This document shows, one piece after another, positions 41,829 to 49,867 of a stretch of 64,000 nt of DNA. The notes under the pieces are model-generated. The model searched no databases, was not told where the DNA came from, and worked only from the letters and a program-made list of their open reading frames with translations. Origin of the DNA: UBA3064 sp016868095 (GTDB lineage Bacteria; Pseudomonadota; Gammaproteobacteria; Burkholderiales; Burkholderiaceae_E); contig JBEDEM010000003.1 in assembly GCA_041175665.1 (NCBI GenBank), positions 6,375-70,374 on the forward strand. Direction: 5' to 3'. The first letter of the stretch is position 1. Every line of letters starts with the position of its first letter. The translations under genes and the position numbers were made by a program.

Positions 41829-44072
41829 TTACCAGTGCGCCTGCACCGCCAAACGCAAGCTGCGTGCTTGAACAGGGAATAGATAAGTACCACCCCAATA
41901 CTGGGTGGGCGCCTCACGCCAATCAGCTCTATCGAGAAGATTGTTAACTGCCAGGGTCCAACGCAAGCGCAGTTTCGGCAGGCTCTGCTGCCAAGTTAAA
42001 GCGCTATCCCACTGCCAGCGTGCAGGAAGTGCTAACGCGACATCGCCCGCCGACTCGGTTGAAAGTAAGACGGGCTTGCGTCCGATGGCGTAGATGCGGT
42101 TTTGCCACTGCCAATCGGGCTGAGCTAATGGCCAACGGTGCATCAGATGAGCACTCCAGGGCGCAACATTTAGGACCGGTGCGGCTGCTTGGTTGGGGCT
42201 TAAGGCGTCGATCAGCTTGGCTTGGCTGCGTTGCGCAGCAAATTGAAACTGGCCTAAGCTTCGCGTTTTTAGGCTCGCCTGCCATTCAAGTCCTTGGTGC
42301 CTTGCAAGATTGGCGCCACCCACACGTTCGAGGGCAGGGCCTTCGCCGGTCGCGTCCACAGAAATATCAGCAGCACTCGGTCGCTCCATACGAAAGGCCG
42401 TGAGCGCGATCTGCGCTTGAACGCCCGCGGTATCAGACCAAAGTTTGCGCAGGCTTGCCTCCCATTGCTTGCTGCGCTGGGGCGGGAGTAACTGGGCTGC
42501 ATTGCGATAAATACTCGGGCGATTCGGTACCACATCGGTTTCAACACCCTCGGCATAGGATAGGTAAGCGTGCTGAAAGCCGCCGGTTTCATAACTCAAG
42601 GCCAGCAATGGGCTGCTAAAGCTTTGTTCAAACGCCGTCGCTCGCTGGCCGTCACTTCGTGCTGAACGGGCCTCAATCAAGGTGTTGCGCAGCCCAGCCC
42701 AAACAACCCAAGGCCCAGACCACTGCAAACGGTCCTGAAAAGAAAACTCGCGGGTGGAAAGCCATCGATTACTATTTAAGCTATCGGCGAGTGGGTTTGC
42801 GTCGAGCATGACCGAGGCGAAATAGTTGGTAACGCCGACCCAGTTATAGGCTTGACTTGGCTCAAGTTGCTCGCCCAATCGGGTTTTCTTGAATGCGATT
42901 GCCATTTGATGCTTGGCACCAGCAATGGTTTTCTGTCCCTCCAGACGAAGCTCGTTGGCGCGGCTTAACCTTCGCTCGTTTAGGCTACGGTAGTCATACA
43001 AATCGGCATCGCCATTGGCACAAAACCCCGGATAAAGGTATTCGGCACCCGAGCTGCAACCGTCCGGAAAGGCGATACGGTCATTGGTACGAAGCGCTTG
43101 AAACGAACTGGCGGCCCGTACTACCCAGTCTGCACCGAGACTCTGACTCCAACGCAAAGCACTCGCCGTTTCCTGACTCTCAAAAGGTGCTGACCAAGCC
43201 TGATCATTCAAGTTGCGTCGCGGCAATACGGCAGGGAGTAATCGCCCATCGAGAAGGCTCGCACCGGGCACTGAGATTTGTGAATACAAATGGCGCTCGA
43301 CATCCCACGTCAAAAGCCCACCGCCTGGCATTTTCCAATCGATCAAGGCAGAAAGGAACTGCCGATCGCCGGGGGCGCGCTCGACCATGGGTCGCCTCGT
43401 CTCAGTGGCGAGATTCAACCGCACACCAAGAGCGCCAGAAGACCCGAAACGGTCTGAGAGATCCGCCGCAGCGTAGCGGGTACCACGCTCCGACAGGCTA
43501 AAAACTGCACTTCGGATGGCCTCGCTACCGGGCCGTTTGAGCACAAAATCGACCATACCACCCGGTGAGGAACTGCCCGCAAACATGCCCGAAGCACCCT
43601 TGAGTACAAGCACCGAAGCCTTGTTTTCAAAGGCAACTGGCGCATGCCCGTTAACCGGCATGCCGTCTCGCCGATAGTTGAGCCGAGGATCAATCAGAAA
43701 GCCCCGAATCGCAAAGTTTTCGGGATAGCCCAGTGTGTTGTATGCATCCGAAACTGCCGGATCGCTTCGCAGTACATCCGATAGAGCTTGAAGCCCGAAG
43801 GACTTGAGCGCCTCGGTGTCGATGTTCGTGATCGCAAAAGGCAGGTTTTGCAAAGGGCTCGCAAAGCCTGTCAGCGAGGCGGCTTCGGTCTGAAGGCTGC
43901 TGCTGCGGACTTCGAGTCGCTCTTGCTGAGCCCAGGCATTTGAAAGCGAGCCCAAACATAAGGCATGCACCGCGCAGATCATGCCTATGAATGGAGACTG
44001 GCTTTGTGCTTGCGCGCCTGCTTTCGATAAAACCCGCGATTTCAATGGAGCACGCTGTTTACCTTTATCCAT
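41829..44072 (-). CDS. TonB-dependent outer membrane receptor, probable thiamine receptor
   Basis: A 747-residue beta-barrel transporter. A signal sequence (FIGMICAVHALCLGSLSNAWAQ) is followed by the plug (QNLPFAITNIDTEALKSFG, YPENFAIRGFLIDPRLNYRRDGMPV, LVLKGASGMFAGSSSPGGMVDFVLKRP) and a barrel ending in W. It resembles siderophore receptors, but the TPP riboswitch just upstream points to vitamin B1. The ATG at 44072 has AAGGA upstream; the longer frame runs into the riboswitch and is not credible. The neighbouring pnuC-like and kinase genes fit a thiamine role. Confidence 0.85.
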   Translation of the reverse strand: MDKGKQRAPLKSRVLSKAGAQAQSQSPFIGMICAVHALCLGSLSNAWAQQERLEVRSSSLQTEAASLTGFASPLQNLPFAITNIDTEALKSFGLQALSDVLRSDPAVSDAYNTLGYPENFAIRGFLIDPRLNYRRDGMPVNGHAPVAFENKASVLVLKGASGMFAGSSSPGGMVDFVLKRPGSEAIRSAVFSLSERGTRYAAADLSDRFGSSGALGVRLNLATETRRPMVERAPGDRQFLSALIDWKMPGGGLLTWDVERHLYSQISVPGASLLDGRLLPAVLPRRNLNDQAWSAPFESQETASALRWSQSLGADWVVRAASSFQALRTNDRIAFPDGCSSGAEYLYPGFCANGDADLYDYRSLNERRLSRANELRLEGQKTIAGAKHQMAIAFKKTRLGEQLEPSQAYNWVGVTNYFASVMLDANPLADSLNSNRWLSTREFSFQDRLQWSGPWVVWAGLRNTLIEARSARSDGQRATAFEQSFSSPLLALSYETGGFQHAYLSYAEGVETDVVPNRPSIYRNAAQLLPPQRSKQWEASLRKLWSDTAGVQAQIALTAFRMERPSAADISVDATGEGPALERVGGANLARHQGLEWQASLKTRSLGQFQFAAQRSQAKLIDALSPNQAAAPVLNVAPWSAHLMHRWPLAQPDWQWQNRIYAIGRKPVLLSTESAGDVALALPARWQWDSALTWQQSLPKLRLRWTLAVNNLLDRADWREAPTQYWGGTYLFPVQARSLRLAVQAHW

Positions 44073-44087
44073 GCTTGTCGATTCCTT

Positions 44088-44103
44088 GTTCGAACCTTCG
44101 AAC
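44088..44103 (-). promoter_or_regulatory. Palindrome and possible switching element upstream of the receptor
   Basis: A 16-nt palindrome (GTTCGAAGGTTCGAAC on the minus strand) lies next to the AAGGA ribosome binding site. Its first 9 nt are an exact complement of CCTTCGAAC within the TPP aptamer (44212-44220). It could switch between pairing with the aptamer and folding on itself, which would gate the ribosome binding site. Confidence 0.4.
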
Positions 44104-44177
44104 ACTGCAGAGACAAGATAAAAGGCTCGGAATACGGCTCGGATCACAGTTGAGCATGGCTGCAACTGCCTCCGAAC

Positions 44178-44258
44178 ACACGCTTCCCTGCGCAAGTCTT
44201 AACTCGATCAGGTTCGAAGGGTTTTTCTCACCCGTCTGCAAGCAGACGCCCCAAAGCG
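44178..44258 (-). ncRNA. TPP (thiamine pyrophosphate) riboswitch
   Basis: On the minus strand the leader of the TonB receptor reads as a THI-box aptamer. The elements in order are a P1 arm (CGCTT, closed by AAGCG), GGGG, a P3 hairpin (CGTCTGC-TT-GCAGACG), GGGTGAGA in place of the usual CUGAGA (one change in the first base), ACCC, AACCTGATC (exact), a P5 stem (CGAGT/ACTTG) and GCGCAGGGAAG (consensus GCGTAGGGAAG). The aptamer ends about 105 nt before the receptor start. Ligand binding should reduce receptor synthesis when thiamine pyrophosphate is plentiful. Confidence 0.9.
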
Positions 44259-44403
44259 CGTTAGCGATGTGGCGGTTTTACGGGACCCCTAGCGAAGAGC
44301 GAACCCTAGCACATGACAAAACGAAGTCAGCGCAATGCTTAGGACTCGATTGAGGTTATCGCAAGGCGTTTTGTTCTTCTCAGGTGCCTTTCGACATGGT
44401 GAA

Positions 44404-45012
44404 TCAGTCCAAGCACCGGCGAGCGAGCATTGCTCGCACCATAGTCAAACGTTGCTCAAAGCCGCCTTGAAGCAACTCGACCCTGTCATGGCCAATCGCT
44501 GCTTGCAAAGGTGGGTACTGCTCAATGAGCACGCGGCTAAGTGCACGCTGACCAGGCCCATCGCGCTGCACGCCGTCCGCCTGCCAGGCGATGTCATCAG
44601 CGCAGTGAAAATGGAGCCAGCGAAAACGATAAGTTTCGGCTAAGTCCAGCATCAAGTGCTTGGCCTTGGCAAATAGGCTGGCATCGCCAAAGTACTGCAA
44701 GCTGTAAACAGCAGTCATCCAAGGAGAGGTGTCACAGATCAACACGGGACCGATTGGAGCGCGGTCAAGTCCGCAAAGTGCCTTGTCGATCGCATCGCAT
44801 TGGGCCATCAAGATTGCCTCTTGCTCATCCTGGCGCGGACTGCGCTGATGCTCCCCAACAAATAATCGCAGGGTCTCGGGTACATAACCGAGCTTGAGCG
44901 TGTGTGCCAGAGACTGTGCAAGCTTGGTTTTGCCTGTGCACTCGCCACCAAGCATCGCAATCACACTCACTTGGTGCATCGCGCCCAAGGGCTTTTGCTG
45001 CAAAGCTTGCAT
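44404..45012 (-). CDS. NadR-type P-loop kinase (nicotinamide-riboside/thiamine kinase candidate)
   Basis: A protein of about 202 residues with Walker A GGECTGKT (about residue 20) and a following hhhD-like strand VLICDTSPWMTAVY, as in the AAA_28/NadR kinase domain. It lacks the N-terminal adenylyltransferase domain of full NadR. The ATG at 45012 is used; an ATG at 44979 gives a start closer to related kinases. It lies 55 nt after the end of pnuC. Beside a TPP-riboswitch-controlled receptor, a thiamine kinase is a reasonable guess; nicotinamide riboside kinase is the other. Confidence 0.72.
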   Translation of the reverse strand: MQALQQKPLGAMHQVSVIAMLGGECTGKTKLAQSLAHTLKLGYVPETLRLFVGEHQRSPRQDEQEAILMAQCDAIDKALCGLDRAPIGPVLICDTSPWMTAVYSLQYFGDASLFAKAKHLMLDLAETYRFRWLHFHCADDIAWQADGVQRDGPGQRALSRVLIEQYPPLQAAIGHDRVELLQGGFEQRLTMVRAMLARRCLD

Positions 45013-45067
45013 GATGGTTGCCTGCCAACCCAATCGCTCAAGAACGCTTGTTGATGGCCGATTTTCA

Positions 45068-45628
45068 TCAGCTTGAGGCTTTATTGATTGCGAGCTGCCG
45101 CTGCCATTGCCGCAAACCCACCATGGCAAGAAGCGCAAAGAGCAGATACAGACCCGCTGTTGCTTTCAAGCCCTGAAGCCAGAAAAGCCCCACGCCCATC
45201 AGGTTTGCCGCAAGCCAAAACAACCAATGTTCAAGCCTTTGACGCACCATAAGAATCTGGGCTACAAGGCTGAATGCGCCAACAAAAGCGTCAGCAAGCG
45301 CAGCATGGCCTCCCATGCTGGCGAGCAAACCATAGAGCGCAAGCCAGCATAAACAGGCACAAGACAAAGCGGCTAACCTTGCCCTCACAGGCATGACACC
45401 AGGTGAAAACACTTGTCGGCCCCAGCGCAGCCAACCCCAAACCGCCGCAAGCATAAAAACAAGCTGCAAGGCAGTATCGGCCCATAGCTTTGCCTCGGCA
45501 AAAATCCTGAGGTAAAGCAGGCTAGAAATCAGCCAGAAAACCCAAGTGATGCGTCGACCCAACACACCGAGGCCCACAGCCGTCAAGGCCGTAAAGACAG
45601 CGAGCCACTCGATCCAATCCTGGCTCAA
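45068..45628 (-). CDS. PnuC/PnuT-family vitamin transporter
   Basis: A 186-residue membrane protein with about seven hydrophobic segments, including WLAVFTALTAVGLGVLGRRITWVFWLISSLLYLRI and LEHWLFWLAANLMGVGLFWLQG, typical of PnuC. Family members import nicotinamide riboside (PnuC), riboflavin (PnuX) or thiamine (PnuT), normally driven by an intracellular kinase. No TPP aptamer is visible upstream of it, but it precedes the kinase and the riboswitch-controlled TonB receptor. The start is TTG at 45628, with GGGAGG 11 nt upstream. It is divergent from the DUF486 gene. Confidence 0.8.
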   Translation of the reverse strand: MSQDWIEWLAVFTALTAVGLGVLGRRITWVFWLISSLLYLRIFAEAKLWADTALQLVFMLAAVWGWLRWGRQVFSPGVMPVRARLAALSCACLCWLALYGLLASMGGHAALADAFVGAFSLVAQILMVRQRLEHWLFWLAANLMGVGLFWLQGLKATAGLYLLFALLAMVGLRQWQRQLAINKASS

Positions 45629-45670
45629 TTCGCGATAACCTCCCTACCAGGGTTTACCTCACCGACCACC

Positions 45671-46066
45671 ATGTTTCAATCACTCACAACCCATTGGACA
45701 GCCTGGCTCAGCCAGGCAAGCTTCGGACAAATCACACTTATTAGTGGATCGATGCTTATTGTTTCCAATGTTTTCATGACCTGGGCATGGTACGGCCATT
45801 TAAAGCATCTGGCCGACAAACCCTGGTGGTGGGCAGCCTTGATCAGCTGGGGCATTGCTTTGTTTGAATATTTGCTCCAAGTGCCAGCCAATCGCATCGG
45901 TTTTGCCCAACTCAACCTCGGACAGCTCAAAATCATGCAAGAGGTGATCACGCTGGCTGTCTTTTTGCCGTTTTCCATGCTGGTGATGAACCAGCCTTTT
46001 AAGCTCGACTATCTATGGGCTGGGCTTTGCCTGGTGGGCGCGGTTTACTTCATCTTTAGGGCCTAA
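45671..46066 (+). CDS. DUF486 (DMT-like) membrane protein
   Basis: A 131-residue four-helix membrane protein. Hydrophobic segments are ITLISGSMLIVSNVFMTWAWYGHL, WWWAALISWGIALFEYLLQVPANRIG, LKIMQEVITLAVFLPFSMLVMNQPF and LDYLWAGLCLVGAVYFIF. The ISWGIALFEYLLQVPANRIG and KIMQEVITL motifs mark the DUF486 family, a half-size relative of DMT transporters that probably dimerises. Function unknown. Confidence 0.88.
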   Translation: MFQSLTTHWTAWLSQASFGQITLISGSMLIVSNVFMTWAWYGHLKHLADKPWWWAALISWGIALFEYLLQVPANRIGFAQLNLGQLKIMQEVITLAVFLPFSMLVMNQPFKLDYLWAGLCLVGAVYFIFRA

Positions 46067-46148
46067 GCCGGTGCTTGATCTGAGCCCGCGTCAAACGCTC
46101 CTCAAGCCCATGGCTGCGTTTTCCCCGCTTTCGCTTTAGCATTGCCTT

Positions 46149-47264
46149 ATGGGAAATCATCGTAGCACCGACCGTTGGCTTGGGATTGCCGCAGCAATCG
46201 TCTTGCTGATTGCCGCTGTGCTGGTGGTTTTGCCGTTTTTTAGCGCCCTTCTCTGGGCGGCGATTGTGAGTATTACCTTATGGCCGCTGCGCGACTTAAT
46301 GGCCCACAAGATGAGATTGGGTCGTGGTTTGGCTGCGAGTTTCATCAGTCTGGCCTTATTGAGCCTGCTTGTTGCGCCGATAGCAGCGGCAAGCGTTTTG
46401 CTTGCGAACTATACCGAAGACCTTTTAAGCCAAGTCCGCCATCTGATGCAAGACGGACTGCCCGAACCACCGCTATGGCTCGGCACCATCCCACTGCTGG
46501 GGCAATGGCTTGCTGATCAATGGGCCCACTATCGTCATGATGGGAGCGCGCTGCTTGCGCAGTCCTTAGCGCTGCTCGAGCAACACCGTGGCTTGATTTT
46601 GAGCGCGGCTAGAGAAGTAAGCAGCGGGATCGCTGAACTGCTTATCGCTGTGTTTTTATCGTTTTTTGTTTTACGCGATGGCGAAAGGATCGCGGCCTGG
46701 TTAAACCAGGGCGCCCGACGACTTTCAGCCGAAGGACCTGAGTTATTGAGCCTTACTGCCCGAACGATTGAAGGCGTCGTCTACGGTATCGTCGGCACGG
46801 CCTTGGTATCGGGCTTATTAGGATGGGCGGGCTATGCCTTGGCAGGCGTGCCCAAAGCATTCACCTTAGGACTACTTACCTTCTTGGGGGCTTTTGTACC
46901 CTTTGGCACAGCGCTTGTTTGGGGGCCAGCGGCATTTTGGCTGCTTCAACAAGGTGAAATGCCCTGGGCCATATTCATGCTGGTCTGGGGTGCTTTGGTT
47001 ATTTCAAGTGCAGACAACGTGATTAAACCCATGCTGATTAGCCGAGGTTCGGCCATGCCTTTCGTGCTCACCTTGGTGGGTGCTGTGGGAGGCGTCATTG
47101 CCTTCGGCGTGATCGGGGTATTTTTAGGACCTACATTGATGGCCTTGGCCTGGTTTCTTGTGATGCAGTGGATGGCTCGCGCCTTGCCGATGCCGAATCA
47201 GCAAACCATTGCTTCAAACCCGAAACACAACGCTGAAGCTGAAGATCAAGACGATGCGCGATGA
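46149..47264 (+). CDS. AI-2E family transporter
   Basis: A 371-residue polytopic protein. N-terminal helices (WLGIAAAIVLLIAAVLVVLPFFSALLWAAIVSITLWPL) are followed by a soluble loop (LPEPPLWLGTIPLLGQWLADQW) and more helices with GVVYGIVGTALVSGLLGWAGYALAGVPKA, FLGAFVPFGTALVWGPAA and GVIGVFLGPTLMALAW. These match the AI-2E/TqsA/PerM family, which includes autoinducer-2 exporters and ion transporters. The last 134 nt overlap ubiJ on the other strand. Confidence 0.88.
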   Translation: MGNHRSTDRWLGIAAAIVLLIAAVLVVLPFFSALLWAAIVSITLWPLRDLMAHKMRLGRGLAASFISLALLSLLVAPIAAASVLLANYTEDLLSQVRHLMQDGLPEPPLWLGTIPLLGQWLADQWAHYRHDGSALLAQSLALLEQHRGLILSAAREVSSGIAELLIAVFLSFFVLRDGERIAAWLNQGARRLSAEGPELLSLTARTIEGVVYGIVGTALVSGLLGWAGYALAGVPKAFTLGLLTFLGAFVPFGTALVWGPAAFWLLQQGEMPWAIFMLVWGALVISSADNVIKPMLISRGSAMPFVLTLVGAVGGVIAFGVIGVFLGPTLMALAWFLVMQWMARALPMPNQQTIASNPKHNAEAEDQDDAR

Positions 47265-47733
47265 TCGGGCCAGTGTAAGCTGAAACCGGCTCGATCAAGT
47301 CCCATTGCAAATCTCGAAACACCTCTCCAAGTGCTGCCGCCAACAACACATCGCCCTCGAGCTTAAGCTTGGACAAAAGCGCTTGCGGACCTTGCTGGAC
47401 CACTTGGGCGACCAAACCAGACTCAAAACTCAAGCTGAGGCTCAAGTCGTGGCTTTCAACATGGGCCGCTTCTAGATACCCATCGCGTGCAATACGCATC
47501 GACAAGTGTGAGGGCAGCGCACTGGGCCCATCAATAAGATGAAAGCAAAACGTCTTGCCAGCGAACCCGGCAAGACGTTGAGCAGCCCAAGGGTTTTGTC
47601 GAAAAAGCGCACCCAGCCCGCTAAGACTGAGGCGCTCGATGACTGGCTTAATGGCTTTGACCCATTTGTTGAATGCCAGACAACACCCATCCGCCAGCAC
47701 CCTGCAGCGGTTTGCTGAGATTCCAGACTTCAT
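47131..47733 (-). CDS. ubiJ: SCP2-like ubiquinone biosynthesis accessory factor UbiJ
   Basis: A protein of about 200 residues. The lipid-binding SCP2 domain lies in RQNPWAAQRLAGFAGKTFCFHLIDGPSALPSHLSMRIARDG and continues through LKLEGDVLLAAALGEVFRDLQWDLIEPVSAYTGPIIAHRL. UbiJ binds Q intermediates as a scaffold of the Ubi complex. The start is uncertain: the first in-frame ATG, at 47733, overlaps the upstream Tim44-like gene by 86 nt, and no ATG or GTG lies near the expected start around 47660. It follows Tim44 and ubiE as usual, but ubiB is missing. Confidence 0.8.
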   Translation of the reverse strand: MKSGISANRCRVLADGCCLAFNKWVKAIKPVIERLSLSGLGALFRQNPWAAQRLAGFAGKTFCFHLIDGPSALPSHLSMRIARDGYLEAAHVESHDLSLSLSFESGLVAQVVQQGPQALLSKLKLEGDVLLAAALGEVFRDLQWDLIEPVSAYTGPIIAHRLDLQLQRCVSGLKQWFADSASARREPSTASQETRPRPSM

Positions 47734-48670
47734 CGAAGGTCTGTGGCGCCATGTTACGGCCTTCACGGATCAGACCGCTAAAGCGTACGCTTGCCAAATA
47801 CTCGCCATCTTGTGTTTCGATGCCAAGCAACTCAGCATCAAGTCGCACGACTTCGGTGTAGTTCTCGCCCTGGCGTGTACGAATCTCTGCCGCAAACTCT
47901 TCAAACAACTGGGCTGAGGTGAACTCGCGCAAATCCTCAAGATTCCCAGAGTCATTAGCTGCCTGAAGTCGACGGAAGTGATGCTTGGCGTTTTCAACAA
48001 AACCCGCCACATCAAAATCGGCTGGAACGCCCCAGGGCTGAGAAACAGCAGGCGCAGCAGCCGCCGGCTGATTCATTGAACTGAACAGACCACCCGCTTG
48101 AGCAGGCTGTTGCGCAGCGTTTTGCTGACTGAATAAGCTGTTATTTTGCTGCGCCTGACCATAGCCCTGCTGCGCGCCCGACCCAGCGCCCGCGGCTGCC
48201 CAAGCAGGTTGTGCTGAGGCTGATGAAGCTTGGTTGGCCGCCTGTCGTCTTGCCATCACCATGCGAATAATGAATAAAACTGCCATCACCAAGAGCGCGA
48301 TCATCATGAAGTTTGCAAGCTCTTCACCAAAGCCAAAGTGGGAAGCAAGCGCTGCAAGACCCAAGCCCGCTGCCAGACCGGCGATCGGGCCAAGCCATTT
48401 GCTACGTTGCGACTGGGCTGCCGCTTGGGCGCCGGCGGCTGCAGGGGCAGCAGCCTGAGAGGGTGCAGCTTGAGGCGGCGTAGCCTGCTTTTGAGTGGCA
48501 ATCGAGGATTGCTTGCCCGAGGAGCCACCTGATCCTAGACGTTTGCTCGCTTCGGCGTCGGCACTGAAAAGACCGGCTGTCGCAAGCGCAAGAACCATAG
48601 CAAGACTCAAAGCAACATGCTTTAAATGCTGTGTGAACGATTTAAATCGCGAAGCGATAAAAGAACCCAT
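47648..48670 (-). CDS. Tim44 domain-containing membrane protein
   Basis: A 340-residue protein. A signal/anchor sequence (VALSLAMVLALATAGLFSADAEA), a low-complexity Ala/Gln-rich linker (about residues 50-85), two hydrophobic stretches (GLAAGLGLAALASHF and FMMIALLVMAVLFIIRMVMARR) and a Gln/Ala-rich stretch precede the C-terminal Tim44-like domain (FVENAKHHFRRLQAANDSGNLEDLREFTSAQLFEEF, VVRLDAELLGIETQDGEYLASVRFSGLIRE). The ATG has a strong AAGGAGG site. It occupies the usual place between ubiE and ubiJ in Burkholderiales. Its exact role is unknown. Confidence 0.88.
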   Translation of the reverse strand: MGSFIASRFKSFTQHLKHVALSLAMVLALATAGLFSADAEASKRLGSGGSSGKQSSIATQKQATPPQAAPSQAAAPAAAGAQAAAQSQRSKWLGPIAGLAAGLGLAALASHFGFGEELANFMMIALLVMAVLFIIRMVMARRQAANQASSASAQPAWAAAGAGSGAQQGYGQAQQNNSLFSQQNAAQQPAQAGGLFSSMNQPAAAAPAVSQPWGVPADFDVAGFVENAKHHFRRLQAANDSGNLEDLREFTSAQLFEEFAAEIRTRQGENYTEVVRLDAELLGIETQDGEYLASVRFSGLIREGRNMAPQTFDEVWNLSKPLQGAGGWVLSGIQQMGQSH

Positions 48671-48727
48671 GACTTTTCCTCCTTGAATGTCAAACGGCCA
48701 AGCAGACCGTCCAGTGAACCAGGACTA

Positions 48728-49462
48728 TTATGGTTTGATGCCCTCATGTAAAGCAACCACGCCACCAGTAAGGTTGGTGTAGCGAACCGCTTCAAGGCCT
48801 GCTTCACGCATCAACGCTGCCAGGCTCTCCTGGTCAGGGTGCATGCGAATGGATTCGGCTAAATAGCGATAGCTGGCTTCATCACCCGCAACCAGCCGCC
48901 CCAAGCGGGGTAGCACATGAAACGAATATAGGTCATAAAGTTTTTCAAGCGATGGATTGACCTTTGAGAACTCCAAAACCAAGAGCTTCCCGCCAGGTCG
49001 CAACACCCGCCTCATCTCTGCAAGCGCTTTATCTTTGTGGGTCATGTTGCGTAGGCCAAAGGCCACCGTGACCCGGTCAAAACGATGATCGCAAAAGGGT
49101 AAGGCTTCGGCATCGCATTGAACCGCCTGCGCTTTGAGTCCCGCATCAATTAATCGATCACGGCCGCGAGAAAGCATTGCACCATTAATGTCTGATAACA
49201 CCACCTGGCCTTGAGCACCAACCCGCTTAGCCATGGCTAAGGCTAAATCGGCAGTGCCGCCAGCCACATCGAGGACTTCCATGCCCTCACGCAAATCCGC
49301 GAAGAAAACAGCGACATGTTTCCAGATGCGGTGTAATCCGCCCGACATCAAGTCGTTCATTAAGTCGTATCGCGAAGCAACCGAGTCAAAAACACCGGCG
49401 ACGCGGGCTGCTTTGTCCTGCCTATTTACCTTGGAGAACCCAAAATCGGTTTGGTCTGCCAT
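48728..49462 (-). CDS. ubiE: Ubiquinone/menaquinone C-methyltransferase UbiE
   Basis: A 244-residue SAM-dependent methyltransferase adding the ring C-methyl group in ubiquinone synthesis. Motif I is EVLDVAGGTADLALAMAKRVG (about residue 62), followed by QVVLSDINGAMLSRGRDRL, FDRVTVAFGLRNMTHK and LRPGGKLLVLEFSKV. The N-terminal TDFGFSKVNRQDKAARVAGVFDSVASRYDLMNDLMSGGLHRIWK is a signature of UbiE. It sits between DUF971 and Tim44, the usual order for this group. Confidence 0.95.
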   Translation of the reverse strand: MADQTDFGFSKVNRQDKAARVAGVFDSVASRYDLMNDLMSGGLHRIWKHVAVFFADLREGMEVLDVAGGTADLALAMAKRVGAQGQVVLSDINGAMLSRGRDRLIDAGLKAQAVQCDAEALPFCDHRFDRVTVAFGLRNMTHKDKALAEMRRVLRPGGKLLVLEFSKVNPSLEKLYDLYSFHVLPRLGRLVAGDEASYRYLAESIRMHPDQESLAALMREAGLEAVRYTNLTGGVVALHEGIKP

Positions 49463-49513
49463 ATGCCTCAGAAATCAGTGGGTGGGACGATGGTTTGGGC
49501 AGGCCTTGTGCGG

Positions 49514-49867
49514 TCAATCTCTTGATGCATCGGCAGCCTGTAAAGCCTTCAAATAATCGGCCCACATTGCTTCGTATTGTTGGGTGAATCGGTATAACAA
49601 ATCCCAGGAATAAAGGCCAGAGTCATGGCCATCGCTAAACACTAATTTCAGTGCATAGTTACCCACGGGTTCGATCGCATGGATGCGGACCTCACGCTTG
49701 CCAGTTTGCAACACCTGTTGTCCTGGGCCATGCCCCTGAACCTCAGCAGAGGGGGAGTGAACGCGCAAAAATTCATAGCTCAGCTTGTAGCGCTTATCTT
49801 GGGCATATACAAGCTCAAGCACACAGGATTGCTGGTGCGAAATAATCGATTCAGGGATTGGAGCCAT
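49514..49867 (-). CDS. DUF971 (GBBH-like N-terminal domain) protein
   Basis: A 117-residue protein. The core is VLELVYAQDKRYKLSYEFLRVHSPSAEVQGHG and IHAIEPVGNYALKLVFSDGHDSGLYSWDLLYRF, with the H-x-S-G-x-Y/Y-S-W motif of the DUF971 (gamma-butyrobetaine hydroxylase-like N-terminal) family. The Zn-binding Cys/His pattern seen in eukaryotic relatives is not evident. The ATG overlaps the upstream DUF3683 stop by one base (TGATG), so the two are translationally coupled. ubiE follows at 49462. Confidence 0.9.
   Translation of the reverse strand: MAPIPESIISHQQSCVLELVYAQDKRYKLSYEFLRVHSPSAEVQGHGPGQQVLQTGKREVRIHAIEPVGNYALKLVFSDGHDSGLYSWDLLYRFTQQYEAMWADYLKALQAADASRD

Noticed and set aside
44073..44195. 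N-terminal extension of the TonB receptor frame
   Set aside because: The extra frame runs into the riboswitch and has no receptor-like features; the signal peptide fits ATG 44072.
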